DNA of 64,000 bases from Caenispirillum bisanense (lineage in GTDB: Bacteria; Pseudomonadota; Alphaproteobacteria; Rhodospirillales; Rhodospirillaceae). A program made the translations under genes and the position numbers. The notes below the pieces were generated by a model, which searched no databases, had not been told where the DNA came from, and saw only the letters and a program-made list of their open reading frames with translations. The stretch covers positions 372,001-436,000 of the forward strand of contig NZ_OCNJ01000004.1 in NCBI RefSeq assembly GCF_900230255.1, written 5' to 3'. Positions 36,831-46,308 of this stretch are shown here, piece by piece (within the stretch, counting starts at the first letter, position 1; each line of letters begins with the position of its first letter).

Positions 36831-37634
36831 ATGCCCGTTCCCCCGCCCGACGCCGTCCTGGTGATCGCCGGCCACGGTTCCGCCCGCGACCCGGCCGCTG
36901 GCGCGCCCACCCTCGGCATCGCCGCCGCCGTCGCCCGCCGTCGCCTGTTCCCCGCCGTCGGGGCGCTCGTGAAGGGCGAGCCGTCGCTGGCCGACGCGCT
37001 CGGCCGCCTCGGCCCCGACCGCCGGGTGCTGGTGGTGCCCCACTTCGCCGGCCAGGGCGTCTTCGCCACCCGCCTCATCCCCGCCCTCTGCGCCGAGCAC
37101 GGCCGCCACATCGAGGACCTGCGCATCCTGCCCGCCCTCGGCGGATCGGAACGGGTGATGCGGCACGTGGAGTCGCTGCTCGGCCACGTCGCCGACGCGG
37201 TGGCCGACGTGCCGGACCTGCTGGTCATCGGTCACGGCTCGCCCGCCGCCGCCGGCGGCGACCGCAGCGCCGACGAGCTGGCGCAGCACCTGGGCGGCGG
37301 CCCCGTCTGCCGGTCCGCCCACACCGTGTTCCTGGAACACGCGCCGCGCCTGACCGACTGGACCCGCCTGCCGCTCGGCCGCGACGTGGTGGTCTGCGTG
37401 CTGCTGGCGGCGCGCGGCACCCACGCGCGGCAGGACGTGCCGGCCGCCTTCGGCCTGCCGCTCGGCACGCCGCTCATCGGCCCGGCCGGCGAGGCGGTGG
37501 GGCCCTTCGTGGTCGGCGACCGGCGCCTGTGGCTCTACGCCCCGCTCGCCGACACCCGGCGCATGGCCGAAGCCGCCGAAGCCGCCGCCCTGGCGGCGCT
37601 GCGGCAGGCGCCGGTGCGGGCGACGGCGGCGTGA
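36831..37634 (+). CDS. CbiX-type sirohydrochlorin chelatase family protein
   Basis: The 267-residue protein is a two-domain CbiX with an HGS motif in each half (IAGHGSARDP and VIGHGSPAAA), giving a metal-binding His in both. Such proteins insert cobalt or ferrous iron into sirohydrochlorin. The neighbours argue both ways: a cobalamin riboswitch and cobalt transporter follow, while the shared control region with hemA and its FNR boxes suggests sirohaem or haem d1-related use. Confidence 0.85.
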   Translation: MPVPPPDAVLVIAGHGSARDPAAGAPTLGIAAAVARRRLFPAVGALVKGEPSLADALGRLGPDRRVLVVPHFAGQGVFATRLIPALCAEHGRHIEDLRILPALGGSERVMRHVESLLGHVADAVADVPDLLVIGHGSPAAAGGDRSADELAQHLGGGPVCRSAHTVFLEHAPRLTDWTRLPLGRDVVVCVLLAARGTHARQDVPAAFGLPLGTPLIGPAGEAVGPFVVGDRRLWLYAPLADTRRMAEAAEAAALAALRQAPVRATAA

Positions 37635-37687
37635 CGGGGCGCCGCGGCGTTTGACGCGCCCCCTGCCGCCCGGCATACTCGGGCCAC

Positions 37688-37899
37688 GCGACGGTTGCCC
37701 CAGGTGGGTCAAAAGCCCGGGGATGAAAAGGGAATGCCGGAACGGACCGACCCGCCAAGGGGTCCGAAGCCGGAGCTGCCCCCGCAACTGTGAGCGGCGA
37801 GCCTGGGTGCCACGATGCCACTGACCAAGCCGTGCGAGCGGTGCGGCCGGGAAGGCGGTGCTCCGGCGACGACCCGCGAGCCAGGAGACCTGCCGGCGC
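37688..37899 (+). ncRNA. cobalamin riboswitch
   Basis: The element has the conserved parts in order: AAAAGGGAATGCCGG (about 37727), GAGCTGCCCCCGCAACTGTGA (about 37774; a known core), and the B12 box GAGCCAGGAGACCTGCC ending near 37893. It sits upstream of the cobalt transporter genes and should shut them off when adenosylcobalamin is abundant. Confidence 0.95.
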
Positions 37900-38083
37900 G
37901 ACGTCACTCATCCTCCGGTCGGGGTGATCCGGGGGTGCGGGCATCCGTCGTGGTGGCGTGCATCATTCCGTTCCGCCGAAGGGCGGCCGGGAGATGTGCG
38001 GCAGCGCAGGGCTCCGGCAGCGGACCCCCGTCTTCCCCGCATCGCACGGCCGCGACCTTCGGCGCCCCCACAGGAGCGCCAGG

Positions 38084-38146
38084 ATGACGCACGGGTTCGA
38101 CCGTTTCTCCATGCCCTTCCCCCTCACCGTCGGGGAGGGCCGCTGA
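38084..38146 (+). CDS. 20-codon leader ORF before cbiM
   Basis: A start codon with an AGGAG ribosome site 7 bases upstream opens a 20-residue frame (MTHGFDRFSMPFPLTVGEGR) that ends one base before the cbiM ATG. The cbiM ribosome site (GGGGAGG) lies inside this frame, so its translation could gate cbiM. It is not known to be expressed. Confidence 0.4.
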   Translation: MTHGFDRFSMPFPLTVGEGR

Positions 38147-38147
38147 C

Positions 38148-38780
38148 ATGCACATCGTCGACGGCGCCCTCGCCGCCCCGGTCATCGTCGCCGCCTCCGC
38201 CGTCGCCGTCGGCGGCACGGCGGTGGGTCTGAAATCCCTCGACGCCGACACCCTGCCGCGGGCGGGGCTGTTGTCGGCGGCCTTCTTCGTCGCGTCGCTG
38301 GTGCAGGTGCCCATCGGGCCGTCGTCGGTGCATCTGGTGCTCGGCGGCATGGCGGGGCTCATGCTCGGCTGGGGCGCCTTTCCGGCGCTGGCCGTGGCAC
38401 TCGCCCTGCAGGCGGTATTCTTCGGCTTCGGCGGCTTGACCGTGCTCGGCGTCAACCTGGTGAACATCGCCGCACCGGCCGTGCTGTTCGGGCTCTTGTG
38501 CCGGCCGCTGGTGCGCGGCGCCTCGCCGGCCCTGGCGGCGGCGGCGGGGGCCGTGGCGGGCGGCGGCGCGGTGGCGCTGACGACCATCCTGGTCGGCCTG
38601 TCGCTGGCACTGTCGGGCGACGCCTTCATCCCCGCCGCCAAGCTGGTGTTCCTGGCGCACGTGCCGGTGATGCTGGCCGAGGCGGTGGTCACCGGCGCTG
38701 CCGTCGGGCTGGTGCGCAAGGTCAAGCCCGACGCCTTCGGCCTGCCGCGGATCGGCGCGGAGGGCTGGAGCCGTGCTTAA
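38148..38780 (+). CDS. cbiM: CbiM, cobalt ECF transporter substrate-specific subunit
   Basis: The 210-residue membrane protein starts MHIVDGALAAP; the mature N-terminal Met-His is the metal-binding end in this family. It shows SSVHLVLGGMAGLMLGWGAF and VFFGFGGLTVLGVN. It is under the cobalamin riboswitch and is the first of four transporter genes. Confidence 0.95.
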   Translation: MHIVDGALAAPVIVAASAVAVGGTAVGLKSLDADTLPRAGLLSAAFFVASLVQVPIGPSSVHLVLGGMAGLMLGWGAFPALAVALALQAVFFGFGGLTVLGVNLVNIAAPAVLFGLLCRPLVRGASPALAAAAGAVAGGGAVALTTILVGLSLALSGDAFIPAAKLVFLAHVPVMLAEAVVTGAAVGLVRKVKPDAFGLPRIGAEGWSRA

Positions 38781-39294
38781 GCCGCTGCTGCTGGCCGTCG
38801 CCCTGGCAGCCGCCACCGTTGCGTCCGCCCAGGCCGGCGAGGTCTTCGCCTTCGCCTCGGCCGTCAACGGCGTCGTCACCGGCGAGATTTCCGCGGGCGG
38901 CGAGCCCGCCGCGCCGGGCACAGTCGTCACCGTCACCGGCCCCGACGGCGCGTCCCTCGGCGAGACCGTCATCGGCGCCGACGGCCGATTTACCTGGCGC
39001 CCCGCCGCGCCCGTCGCCCACACCTTCGCCGCCGACCTGGGCGAGGGGCTGGTGGCGCGCCTGACCGTGCCGGCCGAGGATCTCGCCCCGCCCGCCGACG
39101 ACCACGCCCTGCGGGCGCTGATCGCCGAGGCGGTGGAGGCGCAGGTCCGTCCGCTCCGCCGCGAGCTGGCGCAGTACAAGGAAGACGCCGGACTGATGGA
39201 TGCGGTCGGCGGGATCGGGTACATCTTCGGGATCTTCGGCGTCGCCGCCTGGGTGGCGAGCCGCCGCCGGCAGCGGACGTCCTCCGCCGCCTGA
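38773..39294 (+). CDS. CbiL/NikL-like periplasmic component of the cobalt transporter
   Basis: The 173-residue protein starts at GTG 38773, overlapping cbiM by 8 bases. It has a signal peptide ending AQA, an Ig-like beta domain (about 22-115: GTVVTVTGPDGASLGETVIG), a helical segment, and a C-terminal membrane anchor (IGYIFGIFGVAAWVASRRR). It takes the place of CbiN, consistent with CbiL-type auxiliary subunits. Confidence 0.75.
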   Translation: MLKPLLLAVALAAATVASAQAGEVFAFASAVNGVVTGEISAGGEPAAPGTVVTVTGPDGASLGETVIGADGRFTWRPAAPVAHTFAADLGEGLVARLTVPAEDLAPPADDHALRALIAEAVEAQVRPLRRELAQYKEDAGLMDAVGGIGYIFGIFGVAAWVASRRRQRTSSAA

Positions 39295-39311
39295 TCCCGG
39301 ACGCGAGGCCC

Positions 39312-40091
39312 ATGACCGACACCCGGCCCGGACAACGGGCATTGCGCACCTTCGCCGCCGGCCCGTCCACGGGCCTGCGCCGGGTGGATGCGCGCATGCG
39401 GATCATTGCGGCGGCCGCCTTCGCCGTCGCCGTCGTCTCCCTGACGTCCGTCTCGTCGCTGCTGGCAGCGCTGGCGGCGGGCTTCGGCCTCGCCGCCTGG
39501 GCGCGGCTGCCGGCGGCGGAGACGGCGCGGCGGGTGGTGGCGGTGGACGGCTTCATCGTCCTCACCCTGGTCATGCTGCCCTTCACCACCCCCGGCGAGC
39601 CGTTGTTCAGCCTGTGGGGCTTCCCCGCCTCGCGCGAGGGGCTGCATCACGCCGTCCTCATCGCGCTCAAGGCCAATGCCGTCATCCTCGCCCTGCTGGC
39701 GCTGGTGGGGACGGTGCCGGAAACGGTGCTGGGCCATGCGCTCGCCCGCCTCAAGGTGCCGGAGAAGCTGGTGCAGTTGTTCCTCATGACCGTCCGCTAC
39801 ATCGACGTGCTGCACCAGGAGGCCACGCGCCTGCGCACCGCCATGAAGGCCCGCGGCTTCCGCCCGCGCACCGATCTGCACACCCTGCGCAGCCTCGGCT
39901 GGCTGGTCGGCATGCTACTGGTGCGCTCGCTCGAACGGTCGGAACGGGTGCTGGCGGCCATGAAGTGCCGCGGCTTCACCGGGCGCTTCCCGCTGCTCGA
40001 CGACCTGCGCGCGACGCCCGCCGACTGGGTCTTCCTGGCCGGCGCCGTGGCCGCCTGCGCCTCGCTGGTGACGGCGGACCGGCTGGCATGA
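39312..40091 (+). CDS. cbiQ: CbiQ, ECF transporter transmembrane subunit
   Basis: The 259-residue protein has about five membrane segments and the two coupling-helix motifs KARGFRP and KCRGFTG (Ala-Arg-Gly type), which contact the ATPase. Its stop overlaps the start of cbiO. Confidence 0.94.
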   Translation: MTDTRPGQRALRTFAAGPSTGLRRVDARMRIIAAAAFAVAVVSLTSVSSLLAALAAGFGLAAWARLPAAETARRVVAVDGFIVLTLVMLPFTTPGEPLFSLWGFPASREGLHHAVLIALKANAVILALLALVGTVPETVLGHALARLKVPEKLVQLFLMTVRYIDVLHQEATRLRTAMKARGFRPRTDLHTLRSLGWLVGMLLVRSLERSERVLAAMKCRGFTGRFPLLDDLRATPADWVFLAGAVAACASLVTADRLA

Positions 40092-40744
40092 GCGCGCTGT
40101 TCACCCTTTCCGACCTGCACTTCGCCTACGGCCCCGAACGCCCGGTGCTGACCGGCGCCTCGCTGACCCTGGCGCCCGGCGAGCGCCTCGCGCTGGTGGG
40201 CGACAACGGCGCCGGCAAGTCGACACTGCTCGCCCTCATGGTCGGGCTGCTGAAGCCGCAGGGCGGCACCATCGCCGCCTTCGGGCGGGACCGCCGCACG
40301 GAAGCCGACTTCGCCGAGATCCGCCCGCGCGCCGGCTTCGTGTTCCAGGACCCCGACGACCAGCTGTTCTGCCCGACGGTCGCCGAGGACGTCGCCTTCG
40401 GCCCGCTCAACCTGGGCGCCGGCAAGGCGGAGGCGCGGGCGGTGGTGGCGGAGACGCTCGCCATGCTCGACCTGACCGACTTCGGCCCGCGCGTGACGCA
40501 TCACCTGTCGGGCGGCGAGAAGCGGCTGGTGTCGCTGGCGGCCGTGCTCGCCATGAAGCCCGAGGTGCTGCTGCTGGACGAGCCGACCAACGCGCTCGAC
40601 GCCCGCCACCGCGCCCGCCTCATCGAGATCCTGCGCGGGCTGCCGCAGGCCATGGTGATTGTCAGCCACGACGCCGCCTTCCTCGACGCCCTGGCGACGC
40701 GGCGGCTACGGCTGGAGGACGGCCGGCTTCAGGCGATCACGTAA
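40088..40744 (+). CDS. cbiO: CbiO, ECF transporter ATPase
   Basis: The 218-residue ATPase has Walker [10 protein letters not shown], the ECF-type [10 protein letters not shown]-loop, signature LSGGEKR and Walker [13 protein letters not shown]. It is shorter than the average CbiO, lacking the C-terminal extension. Its last 16 bases overlap the convergent phosphorylase gene. Confidence 0.95.
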   Translation: MSALFTLSDLHFAYGPERPVLTGASLTLAPGERLALVGDNGAGKSTLLALMVGLLKPQGGTIAAFGRDRRTEADFAEIRPRAGFVFQDPDDQLFCPTVAEDVAFGPLNLGAGKAEARAVVAETLAMLDLTDFGPRVTHHLSGGEKRLVSLAAVLAMKPEVLLLDEPTNALDARHRARLIEILRGLPQAMVIVSHDAAFLDALATRRLRLEDGRLQAIT

Positions 40745-42222
40745 CCGTCCGCTTCCTCCGCCGCCGCCGTGGCGAAAGCGAAGTCGGCGGGGCGGCAGGC
40801 GTGGATGCGGTAGAGCGGCTCGCCCTTGCGCACCGCGTCGCCCGGCTTGCGGAACAGGTCGAGCCCGGCGCCCTTGTCGAAGGGGCAGCCGGCCAGCCGG
40901 GCGATGCCGTTGATGCGGGCGCAGTCGATGGCGGCGACAGTGCCGTCGGCGGCGGCCGGGACCTCCTTCACCAGCGATCCCGGCTCCACCGCTGCCGGGG
41001 CCGGACCCTGGGCCGCCATGATGGCCTCCATGCGGGCGAGGGCGGCGCCCGACTCCAGCAGCTCGCGGGCGCGGGCCTCGCCGCCGCCGCCGCGCACGCC
41101 GCCGTCGAACTCCAGCACCCGGCCGGCGACGGCGAGCGCCTTGGCGCGCAGGTCGGCGGGGGCGTCGGCGTCGCCGCGCAGCACCGCCATGACGTCGCGC
41201 GCCTCCAGCACCGGGCCGATGCCGCGGCCGATGGGGGCGCGGCCGTCGGTGGTCATGACGTCGATGACGAGGCCGAGCGCGTCGCCGACGTATTCGAACA
41301 TCTTGCGCAGGCGCGTCGCCTCCTCGTGGCTGCGCACCTTGGCCGAGGGGCCCATAGGGATGTCGATCAGCAGGTGGGTGGAACCCGCCGCCGCCTTCTT
41401 GGACAGGATGGAGGCGACCATCTGCTCCTGCGTGTCGATGCCGAGCGGCCGTTCGACGGAAATGAGGATGTCGTCGGCCGGCGACAGGTTCATGTGGCCG
41501 CCCCACACCAGACAGCCGCGTTCCGCCTCCACCACCGCCCGCATCTCGTCCAGCGTCAGGTCGACGCGCGCCAGCACCTCCATGGTGTCGGCGGTGCCCG
41601 AGGGCGAGGTGATGGCGCGCGAGCTGGTCTTCGGCATGGGCAGGCCGTGGGCGGCGACGATGGGCACCGTGATCATGGTGGTGCGGTTGCCAGGGATGCC
41701 GCCGATGCAGTGCTTGTCGACCACGATCGGGTAGGGCCACGTCAGGCGGTTGCCGGCCTCCACCATGGCGCGGGTGAGGCCGAGCACTTCCTCGCTGGTC
41801 ATGAAGCCGGCGGCGGCCACCAGGAAGGCGGCCAGTTCCATGCGGCTGTAGCGGTGGGCGGCGATGTCGTCGATGATGGCGCGGTACTGGTCGTCGCCGA
41901 GCACGCGGCCCTCGATCTTGCGGCGCACCGCTTCCAGGCTGCGCGGCGGGCCGGCGAACTCTATATGCACGTCCGTACCCTCGGGCAGGCCGAGGCGGGC
42001 GAAGGCCTCGATGGACAGGCCCAGCTCGTCGGGCTCCACCAGGGCGCAGCCGCCGTCGGCCTCCACGACGTTGACGGTGGCGAGGATGCGGCGGCGGCCG
42101 CCGTGGACCTCGATCTTGGCCAGCGCCCGCAGGCCCTCCACCCGCGTCAGGGTGCAGGCCTCGCTGACGAAGGCGACGTTTTCCGATCGGGTATCCACCG
42201 GCACGCGGCGCAGCTTGAGCAT
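40729..42222 (-). CDS. thymidine phosphorylase / AMP phosphorylase family protein
   Basis: The 497-residue protein has a family-specific N-terminal domain (about 1-85) and the signature [20 protein letters not shown], followed by [18 protein letters not shown]. This is the long DeoA-like group that includes archaeal AMP phosphorylases, so the true substrate may be a nucleoside monophosphate. It is divergent from the DUF1848 gene and not linked to other nucleoside genes. Confidence 0.88.
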   Translation of the reverse strand: MLKLRRVPVDTRSENVAFVSEACTLTRVEGLRALAKIEVHGGRRRILATVNVVEADGGCALVEPDELGLSIEAFARLGLPEGTDVHIEFAGPPRSLEAVRRKIEGRVLGDDQYRAIIDDIAAHRYSRMELAAFLVAAAGFMTSEEVLGLTRAMVEAGNRLTWPYPIVVDKHCIGGIPGNRTTMITVPIVAAHGLPMPKTSSRAITSPSGTADTMEVLARVDLTLDEMRAVVEAERGCLVWGGHMNLSPADDILISVERPLGIDTQEQMVASILSKKAAAGSTHLLIDIPMGPSAKVRSHEEATRLRKMFEYVGDALGLVIDVMTTDGRAPIGRGIGPVLEARDVMAVLRGDADAPADLRAKALAVAGRVLEFDGGVRGGGGEARARELLESGAALARMEAIMAAQGPAPAAVEPGSLVKEVPAAADGTVAAIDCARINGIARLAGCPFDKGAGLDLFRKPGDAVRKGEPLYRIHACRPADFAFATAAAEEADGYVIA

Positions 42223-42266
42223 TCGTCCAGGTCTTTCAACGGCGTATCATCCGGCAGCAGTCTAGC

Positions 42267-43142
42267 ATGATCATTTCCGCCAGCTACCGCACCGACATTC
42301 CCGCCTTCTACGGCGACTGGTTCCTCGCCCGCCTGCGCGAGGGCATGGTGCGGGTGCGCAACCCTTACAATGCCAGGCAGGTGTCGGAGATCGCCCTGAC
42401 GCCCGAGGCGGTGGACGGTTTCGTGTTCTGGACCCGCAACGTGACGCCCTTCCTGCCGGTGCTGGAGGAGGTGGCGGCGCGCGGCTTCCCCTTCGTGGTG
42501 CAGCACACGGTGCTCGGCTACCCGCGCAGCCTCGACCGCGCCGTGGTGGCGCCGGAACGCGCGGTGGCGGCGCTGCACCGGGTGGCAGAGCGCTTCGGCC
42601 CGGCGAGCGTGGTGTGGCGCTACGACCCGGTGGTGTTTTCCTCCCTCACCCCGCCGGACTGGCACCGCGACGCCTTCGGCCGGCTGGCGGACGCGATGGC
42701 CGGGGCGACGGACGAGGTGGTGGCGAGCCTGCTGCAGGTCTACCGCAAGACCGCCCGCAACATGGCCGCCGCCGCCGCCCGCCACGGCTTCACCTGGGAC
42801 GACCCGCCGGAGGCCGCCAAGGCGGCGCTGCTGCGCGACCTGTCGGCGCTGGCGGCGGACAATGGCCTGCGCCTGACCCTGTGCGGCCAGCCGGCGCTGG
42901 CGGCGATGGCGGACCTGCCCGAGTCGGCCTGCGTGGATGCCGGTCGGCTGTCGACAATCGCCGGGCGACCGCTGGCCGCCCTGAACCGCCCGCACCGCAA
43001 GACCTGCGCCTGCGCCGAGAGCCGCGACATCGGCGCCTACGACACCTGTCCGCACGGCTGCGCCTACTGCTACGCGGTAAGGAGCCCCGACCTTGGTCGT
43101 ATACATCACAAGGCACATGACGTAGGGGCAAGCTGGCTCTGA
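42267..43142 (+). CDS. DUF1848 family protein
   Basis: The 291-residue protein starts MIISASYRTDIPAFYGDWF, the DUF1848 mark. It has VFWTRN, SVVWRYDP and a C-terminal cysteine cluster (KTCACAESRDIGAYDTCPHG then CAYCYA) resembling an iron-sulfur binding site. The function is unknown. From about 43075 to the stop the codons change sharply (GTA, AGG, CTT, ATA, GCA), unlike the GC-ending codons before, although the protein still reads like the family end. Confidence 0.88.
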   Translation: MIISASYRTDIPAFYGDWFLARLREGMVRVRNPYNARQVSEIALTPEAVDGFVFWTRNVTPFLPVLEEVAARGFPFVVQHTVLGYPRSLDRAVVAPERAVAALHRVAERFGPASVVWRYDPVVFSSLTPPDWHRDAFGRLADAMAGATDEVVASLLQVYRKTARNMAAAAARHGFTWDDPPEAAKAALLRDLSALAADNGLRLTLCGQPALAAMADLPESACVDAGRLSTIAGRPLAALNRPHRKTCACAESRDIGAYDTCPHGCAYCYAVRSPDLGRIHHKAHDVGASWL

Positions 43143-43400
43143 GGACGTCGAGTGAAATGGGTTCCTTGCGAAAAAGTATACATCCCGCAGCATAGCCGTG
43201 GGCACTCCACAACCAGGGCGCGGCAACATCGATCCAAGACGTCAGGTTTTCCAATGGGTGGGCTAAAGCTCCAAAAGGAAAAGGGTATATCCGCTCCATT
43301 GTCACAAGGGGAGGGCGAAGACCATCCCCTGTGATGACGGTTGCGCCCACAGACGAACAGGACTAGACCGGAAGAGGATTGAACAAATAGCCATGAGTTT
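43075..43400. other. low-GC patch spanning a gene end and the gap after it
   Basis: Two 60-base lines counted here (43141-43200 and 43261-43320) each hold 31 G or C, far below the flanking genes. The patch includes the last 20 or so codons of the DUF1848 gene and the gap before the chemoreceptor. No credible gene, transposase remnant or terminal repeat was seen. Confidence 0.55.
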
Positions 43401-43415
43401 TCTGGGGAGGTTGCC

Positions 43416-44741
43416 ATGTCGAACGACAAGATCCTTCGTTCGCTGCGCATCGGGGACGACACGCGCGCTGGTCTCGTCACGGTAAGACGGGTTCTCGCCG
43501 ACCACATCGACGGCATCATCGATGCCTTCTATGCCTTCGTCCAGCGCACGCCCGGCATGGCCGACGCCTTCCGCAGCCACGACAGCCTGGCGCACGTGAA
43601 GGCGGCGCAGCGGCGTCACTGGATGTCGTTCCTGTTCGCCGGCGAGTGGGGCGCCGAGTACCAGGAAAACTGCCGCCGCATCGGCGCCGCCCACGCCAAG
43701 TACGGCGTGCCGCCGACCACCTTCATCGCCGGCTATTCCTTCTTCCTCGACGAGCTGGCGGCCCACCTGGTGGCCGACAAGCGCCGCCGCCCGGAGGAGT
43801 TGAAGCAGGCCCTGCGCGCCGCCCAGGCCGTCGCCTTCATGGACCTGTCCATCAGCCTCGGCGTCTACTTCGACATCGAGCGCACCCGCACCACCAGCGC
43901 CGTGGAAGCCGAAAGCCGCGGCTTCCAGGACACCATCGGGACCATCGTGCACGGCCTCGGCGCCGCCTCGACCCAACTGTCGGCCGCCGCCGCCACCCTG
44001 GGCGGGGCCGCCGGCTCGCTGCGCGGCGAAGCCGCCACCGCCGGATCGGCGGCGCAGCAGGCGTCGGAGAACGTGCAGGCGGTGTCCGCCGCCGCCGAGG
44101 AACTGTCGTCCTCCATCCGCGAAATCGAGCGCCAGGTGCAGCAGATCGCCGAACGCACCAGCGCCGCCGACGTCAAGGTGCGCGACACCACGGCGGTTGT
44201 CGACCGCCTGCAGACGGCGGCGAGCGAGATCGGCAAGATCGTCGGCCTCATCGAATCCATCGCCAGCCAGACCAACCTGCTGGCGCTCAACGCCACCATC
44301 GAGGCGGCGCGCGCCGGCGACGCCGGCAAGGGCTTCGCGGTCGTCGCCAACGAGGTGAAGACCCTGGCCAACCAGACCACCCGCGCCACCGCGGAAATCG
44401 GCGGCGTCATCGAAGGCATGCGTACCGCCGTCGACCAGTCGGCCAAGGCCATGACCGAGATCGCGACCATCATCCGCGGCATGACGGAAATCAGCACCGC
44501 CATCGCCGGCGCCGTGGTGCAGCAGTGCGCCGCCACCGACGAAATCGCCCGCAGCGCCGGCGAGGCCGCCGACTGCGCCCGCCGGGTCCACGACGTGGTG
44601 GAGCGGGTGGAACACTCGGCGGAAACCTCGCAGCGCGCCGTGGCCGAGGTCGACGCCGCCGCCCACGGACTCGCCGATCAGGCGGGGACCATGACGGGCA
44701 GCGTCGACGGGTTCCTCGGCGCCCTGAAGAAGATCGCCTGA
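43416..44741 (+). CDS. globin-coupled methyl-accepting chemotaxis protein
   Basis: Residues 1-160 are a protoglobin sensor domain with a likely proximal haem His93 ([20 protein letters not shown]). Residues about 170-441 are the signalling helices with the conserved hairpin tip ([20 protein letters not shown], then [15 protein letters not shown]). No membrane segment is present, so it is a soluble HemAT-like sensor of oxygen or NO. A TGGGGAGG ribosome site precedes the ATG. Confidence 0.93.
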   Translation: MSNDKILRSLRIGDDTRAGLVTVRRVLADHIDGIIDAFYAFVQRTPGMADAFRSHDSLAHVKAAQRRHWMSFLFAGEWGAEYQENCRRIGAAHAKYGVPPTTFIAGYSFFLDELAAHLVADKRRRPEELKQALRAAQAVAFMDLSISLGVYFDIERTRTTSAVEAESRGFQDTIGTIVHGLGAASTQLSAAAATLGGAAGSLRGEAATAGSAAQQASENVQAVSAAAEELSSSIREIERQVQQIAERTSAADVKVRDTTAVVDRLQTAASEIGKIVGLIESIASQTNLLALNATIEAARAGDAGKGFAVVANEVKTLANQTTRATAEIGGVIEGMRTAVDQSAKAMTEIATIIRGMTEISTAIAGAVVQQCAATDEIARSAGEAADCARRVHDVVERVEHSAETSQRAVAEVDAAAHGLADQAGTMTGSVDGFLGALKKIA

Positions 44742-44750
44742 GACCGCGGC

Positions 44751-44770
44751 GGCGGGCCTGCAGGCCCGCC
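44751..44770. terminator. perfect 20-base palindrome between convergent genes
   Basis: GGCGGGCCTG/CAGGCCCGCC forms a hairpin on both strands between the chemoreceptor and rdgB. It lacks a T run, so it may be a weak bidirectional terminator or an RNA stabiliser. Confidence 0.45.
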
Positions 44771-44784
44771 GTGCGCCGTGCCCC

Positions 44785-45390
44785 TCAGCGCTCGAAGCAC
44801 GCCTCCACCAGCTGGGCGAAGGCCCGCGCCCGGTGGCTCATGGCGTGCTTCTTCTCGGGCTCCATCTCGCCGAAGGTGACGTCGTAGCCGCCCGGCACGA
44901 ACATGGGGTCGTAGCCGAAGCCGCGGCTGCCGCGCGGCGGCCACACCAGTTCGCCGTTCACCTTGCCCTCGAACACCTCGGTATGGCCGTCGGGCCAGGC
45001 GAGGCAGAGGGCGCAGACGAAGTGCGCCCGGCGGTCGGAGTTGCCGCCGGCGGCCATCTCGCGATGGACCCGCTCCATGGCGACCTTGAAGTCCTTGCCC
45101 GGCCCGGCCCAGCGCGCCGAATAGATGCCCGGCGCGCCCTTCAGCGCCACGACGGCGAGGCCGCTGTCGTCGGACAGCGCCGGCAGGTTGGCCGCCGTCG
45201 CCGCCGCCTTGGCCTTCAGAACGGCGTTGCCGACGAAGGTGTCTTCGGTCTCCTCGGGCTCGGGCAGGCCGAGCGCGCCGGCCGACACCGCCTCGACCCC
45301 GAAGGGCGCCAGCAGCTCGTTGATCTCGCGGACCTTGCCGGCGTTGTGGCTGGCGACGACGAGGCGGCCGCCTTCGAACCTGCGCGCCAT
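44785..45390 (-). CDS. rdgB: RdgB/HAM1 non-canonical purine NTP pyrophosphatase
   Basis: The 201-residue protein has the family start [31 protein letters not shown], and [12 protein letters not shown]. It removes ITP and XTP from the nucleotide pool. It starts 5 bases after rph, the standard alphaproteobacterial pair. A far longer open frame upstream in phase is not coding. Confidence 0.95.
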   Translation of the reverse strand: MARRFEGGRLVVASHNAGKVREINELLAPFGVEAVSAGALGLPEPEETEDTFVGNAVLKAKAAATAANLPALSDDSGLAVVALKGAPGIYSARWAGPGKDFKVAMERVHREMAAGGNSDRRAHFVCALCLAWPDGHTEVFEGKVNGELVWPPRGSRGFGYDPMFVPGGYDVTFGEMEPEKKHAMSHRARAFAQLVEACFER

Positions 45391-45395
45391 GGCCG

Positions 45396-46118
45396 TCACT
45401 CCGCCAGGCCGACGGCGGCGCGCTGGGTGGCGGCCAGTTCGGCGACACCCTTCTTCGCCAGCGCCATCATGGCGGTCAGCTGGTCCTCGGCGAAGGGTGC
45501 TTCCTCGGCGGTGGTCTGCACCTCGACGATGAGGCCCTTGGCGGTCAGCACGAAGTTGGCGTCGGCCTGGGCGGTGGAGTCCTCGGCGTAATCCAGGTCG
45601 AGCACCGCCTGCCCGTCGACGATGCCGCAGGAAATGGCGGCCACCTGGTCGTGCATGGGCACGGCGGTCATGACGCCGAGGCTCACCAGCTTCTGGAAGG
45701 CGAGGTGCAGGGCCACCCAGGCGCCGGTGATGGAGGCGGTGCGGGTGCCGCCGTCGGCCTGGATGACGTCGCAGTCCACCTTGATCTGCATCTCGCCCAT
45801 GGCCTTGAGGTCGACCACCGAGCGCAGCGAGCGGCCGATCAGGCGCTGGATCTCCTGCGTGCGGCCCGACTGCTTGCCGCGCGCCGCCTCGCGGTCGGTG
45901 CGGCTGTGGGTGGCGCGCGGCAGCATGCCGTATTCCGCCGTCACCCAGCCGCGCCCCTGACCGCGCAGCCAGCTCGGCACCCGCTCGTCGACGGAGGCGG
46001 TGCACAGCACGTGCGTGTCGCCGAAGCGTACGAAGCACGACCCCTCGGCATACTTGGCGAAGCCGGGTTCGAGCGTGACGGAGCGAAGGGCATCGGCGGC
46101 ACGGCCGGAAGGACGCAT
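45396..46118 (-). CDS. rph: ribonuclease PH
   Basis: The 240-residue protein has the start [20 protein letters not shown], the phosphate-site [20 protein letters not shown] and [18 protein letters not shown]. It trims tRNA 3' ends. It is divergent from hrcA across 190 bases, as in many alphaproteobacteria. Confidence 0.97.
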   Translation of the reverse strand: MRPSGRAADALRSVTLEPGFAKYAEGSCFVRFGDTHVLCTASVDERVPSWLRGQGRGWVTAEYGMLPRATHSRTDREAARGKQSGRTQEIQRLIGRSLRSVVDLKAMGEMQIKVDCDVIQADGGTRTASITGAWVALHLAFQKLVSLGVMTAVPMHDQVAAISCGIVDGQAVLDLDYAEDSTAQADANFVLTAKGLIVEVQTTAEEAPFAEDQLTAMMALAKKGVAELAATQRAAVGLAE

Positions 46119-46248
46119 GGGAACTACCTCGGGTCAGGCGGGAGAAAGGAATACAGCCGGGCAGGCTACCCCCTCGCCCCGGACTTGAAAAGGGTGCGGC
46201 TGTCCGGCCCCGGCACGCACCGAGCCGAAACGTGACCCCCGGCGCGCG

Positions 46249-46277
46249 TTGACGCCTCGGGGCGGCTTCCCTACATT
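46249..46277 (+). promoter_or_regulatory. sigma-70-like promoter of hrcA
   Basis: TTGACG (46249) and TACATT (46272) are separated by exactly 17 bases, putting the transcript start about 25 bases before the hrcA GTG. No CIRCE inverted repeat is seen here. Confidence 0.6.
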
Positions 46278-46308
46278 CGCTGCGGTCGTATCCTGAGGAT
46301 GGCGCTGC

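Noticed and set aside
43152-43334. 60-codon frame in the low-GC gap
   Set aside because: No ribosome site or similarity; listed only as part of the unusual patch.
46119-46308. CIRCE element upstream of hrcA
   Set aside because: No TTAGCACTC-N9-GAGTGCTAA-like inverted repeat was found; only a sigma-70-type promoter.
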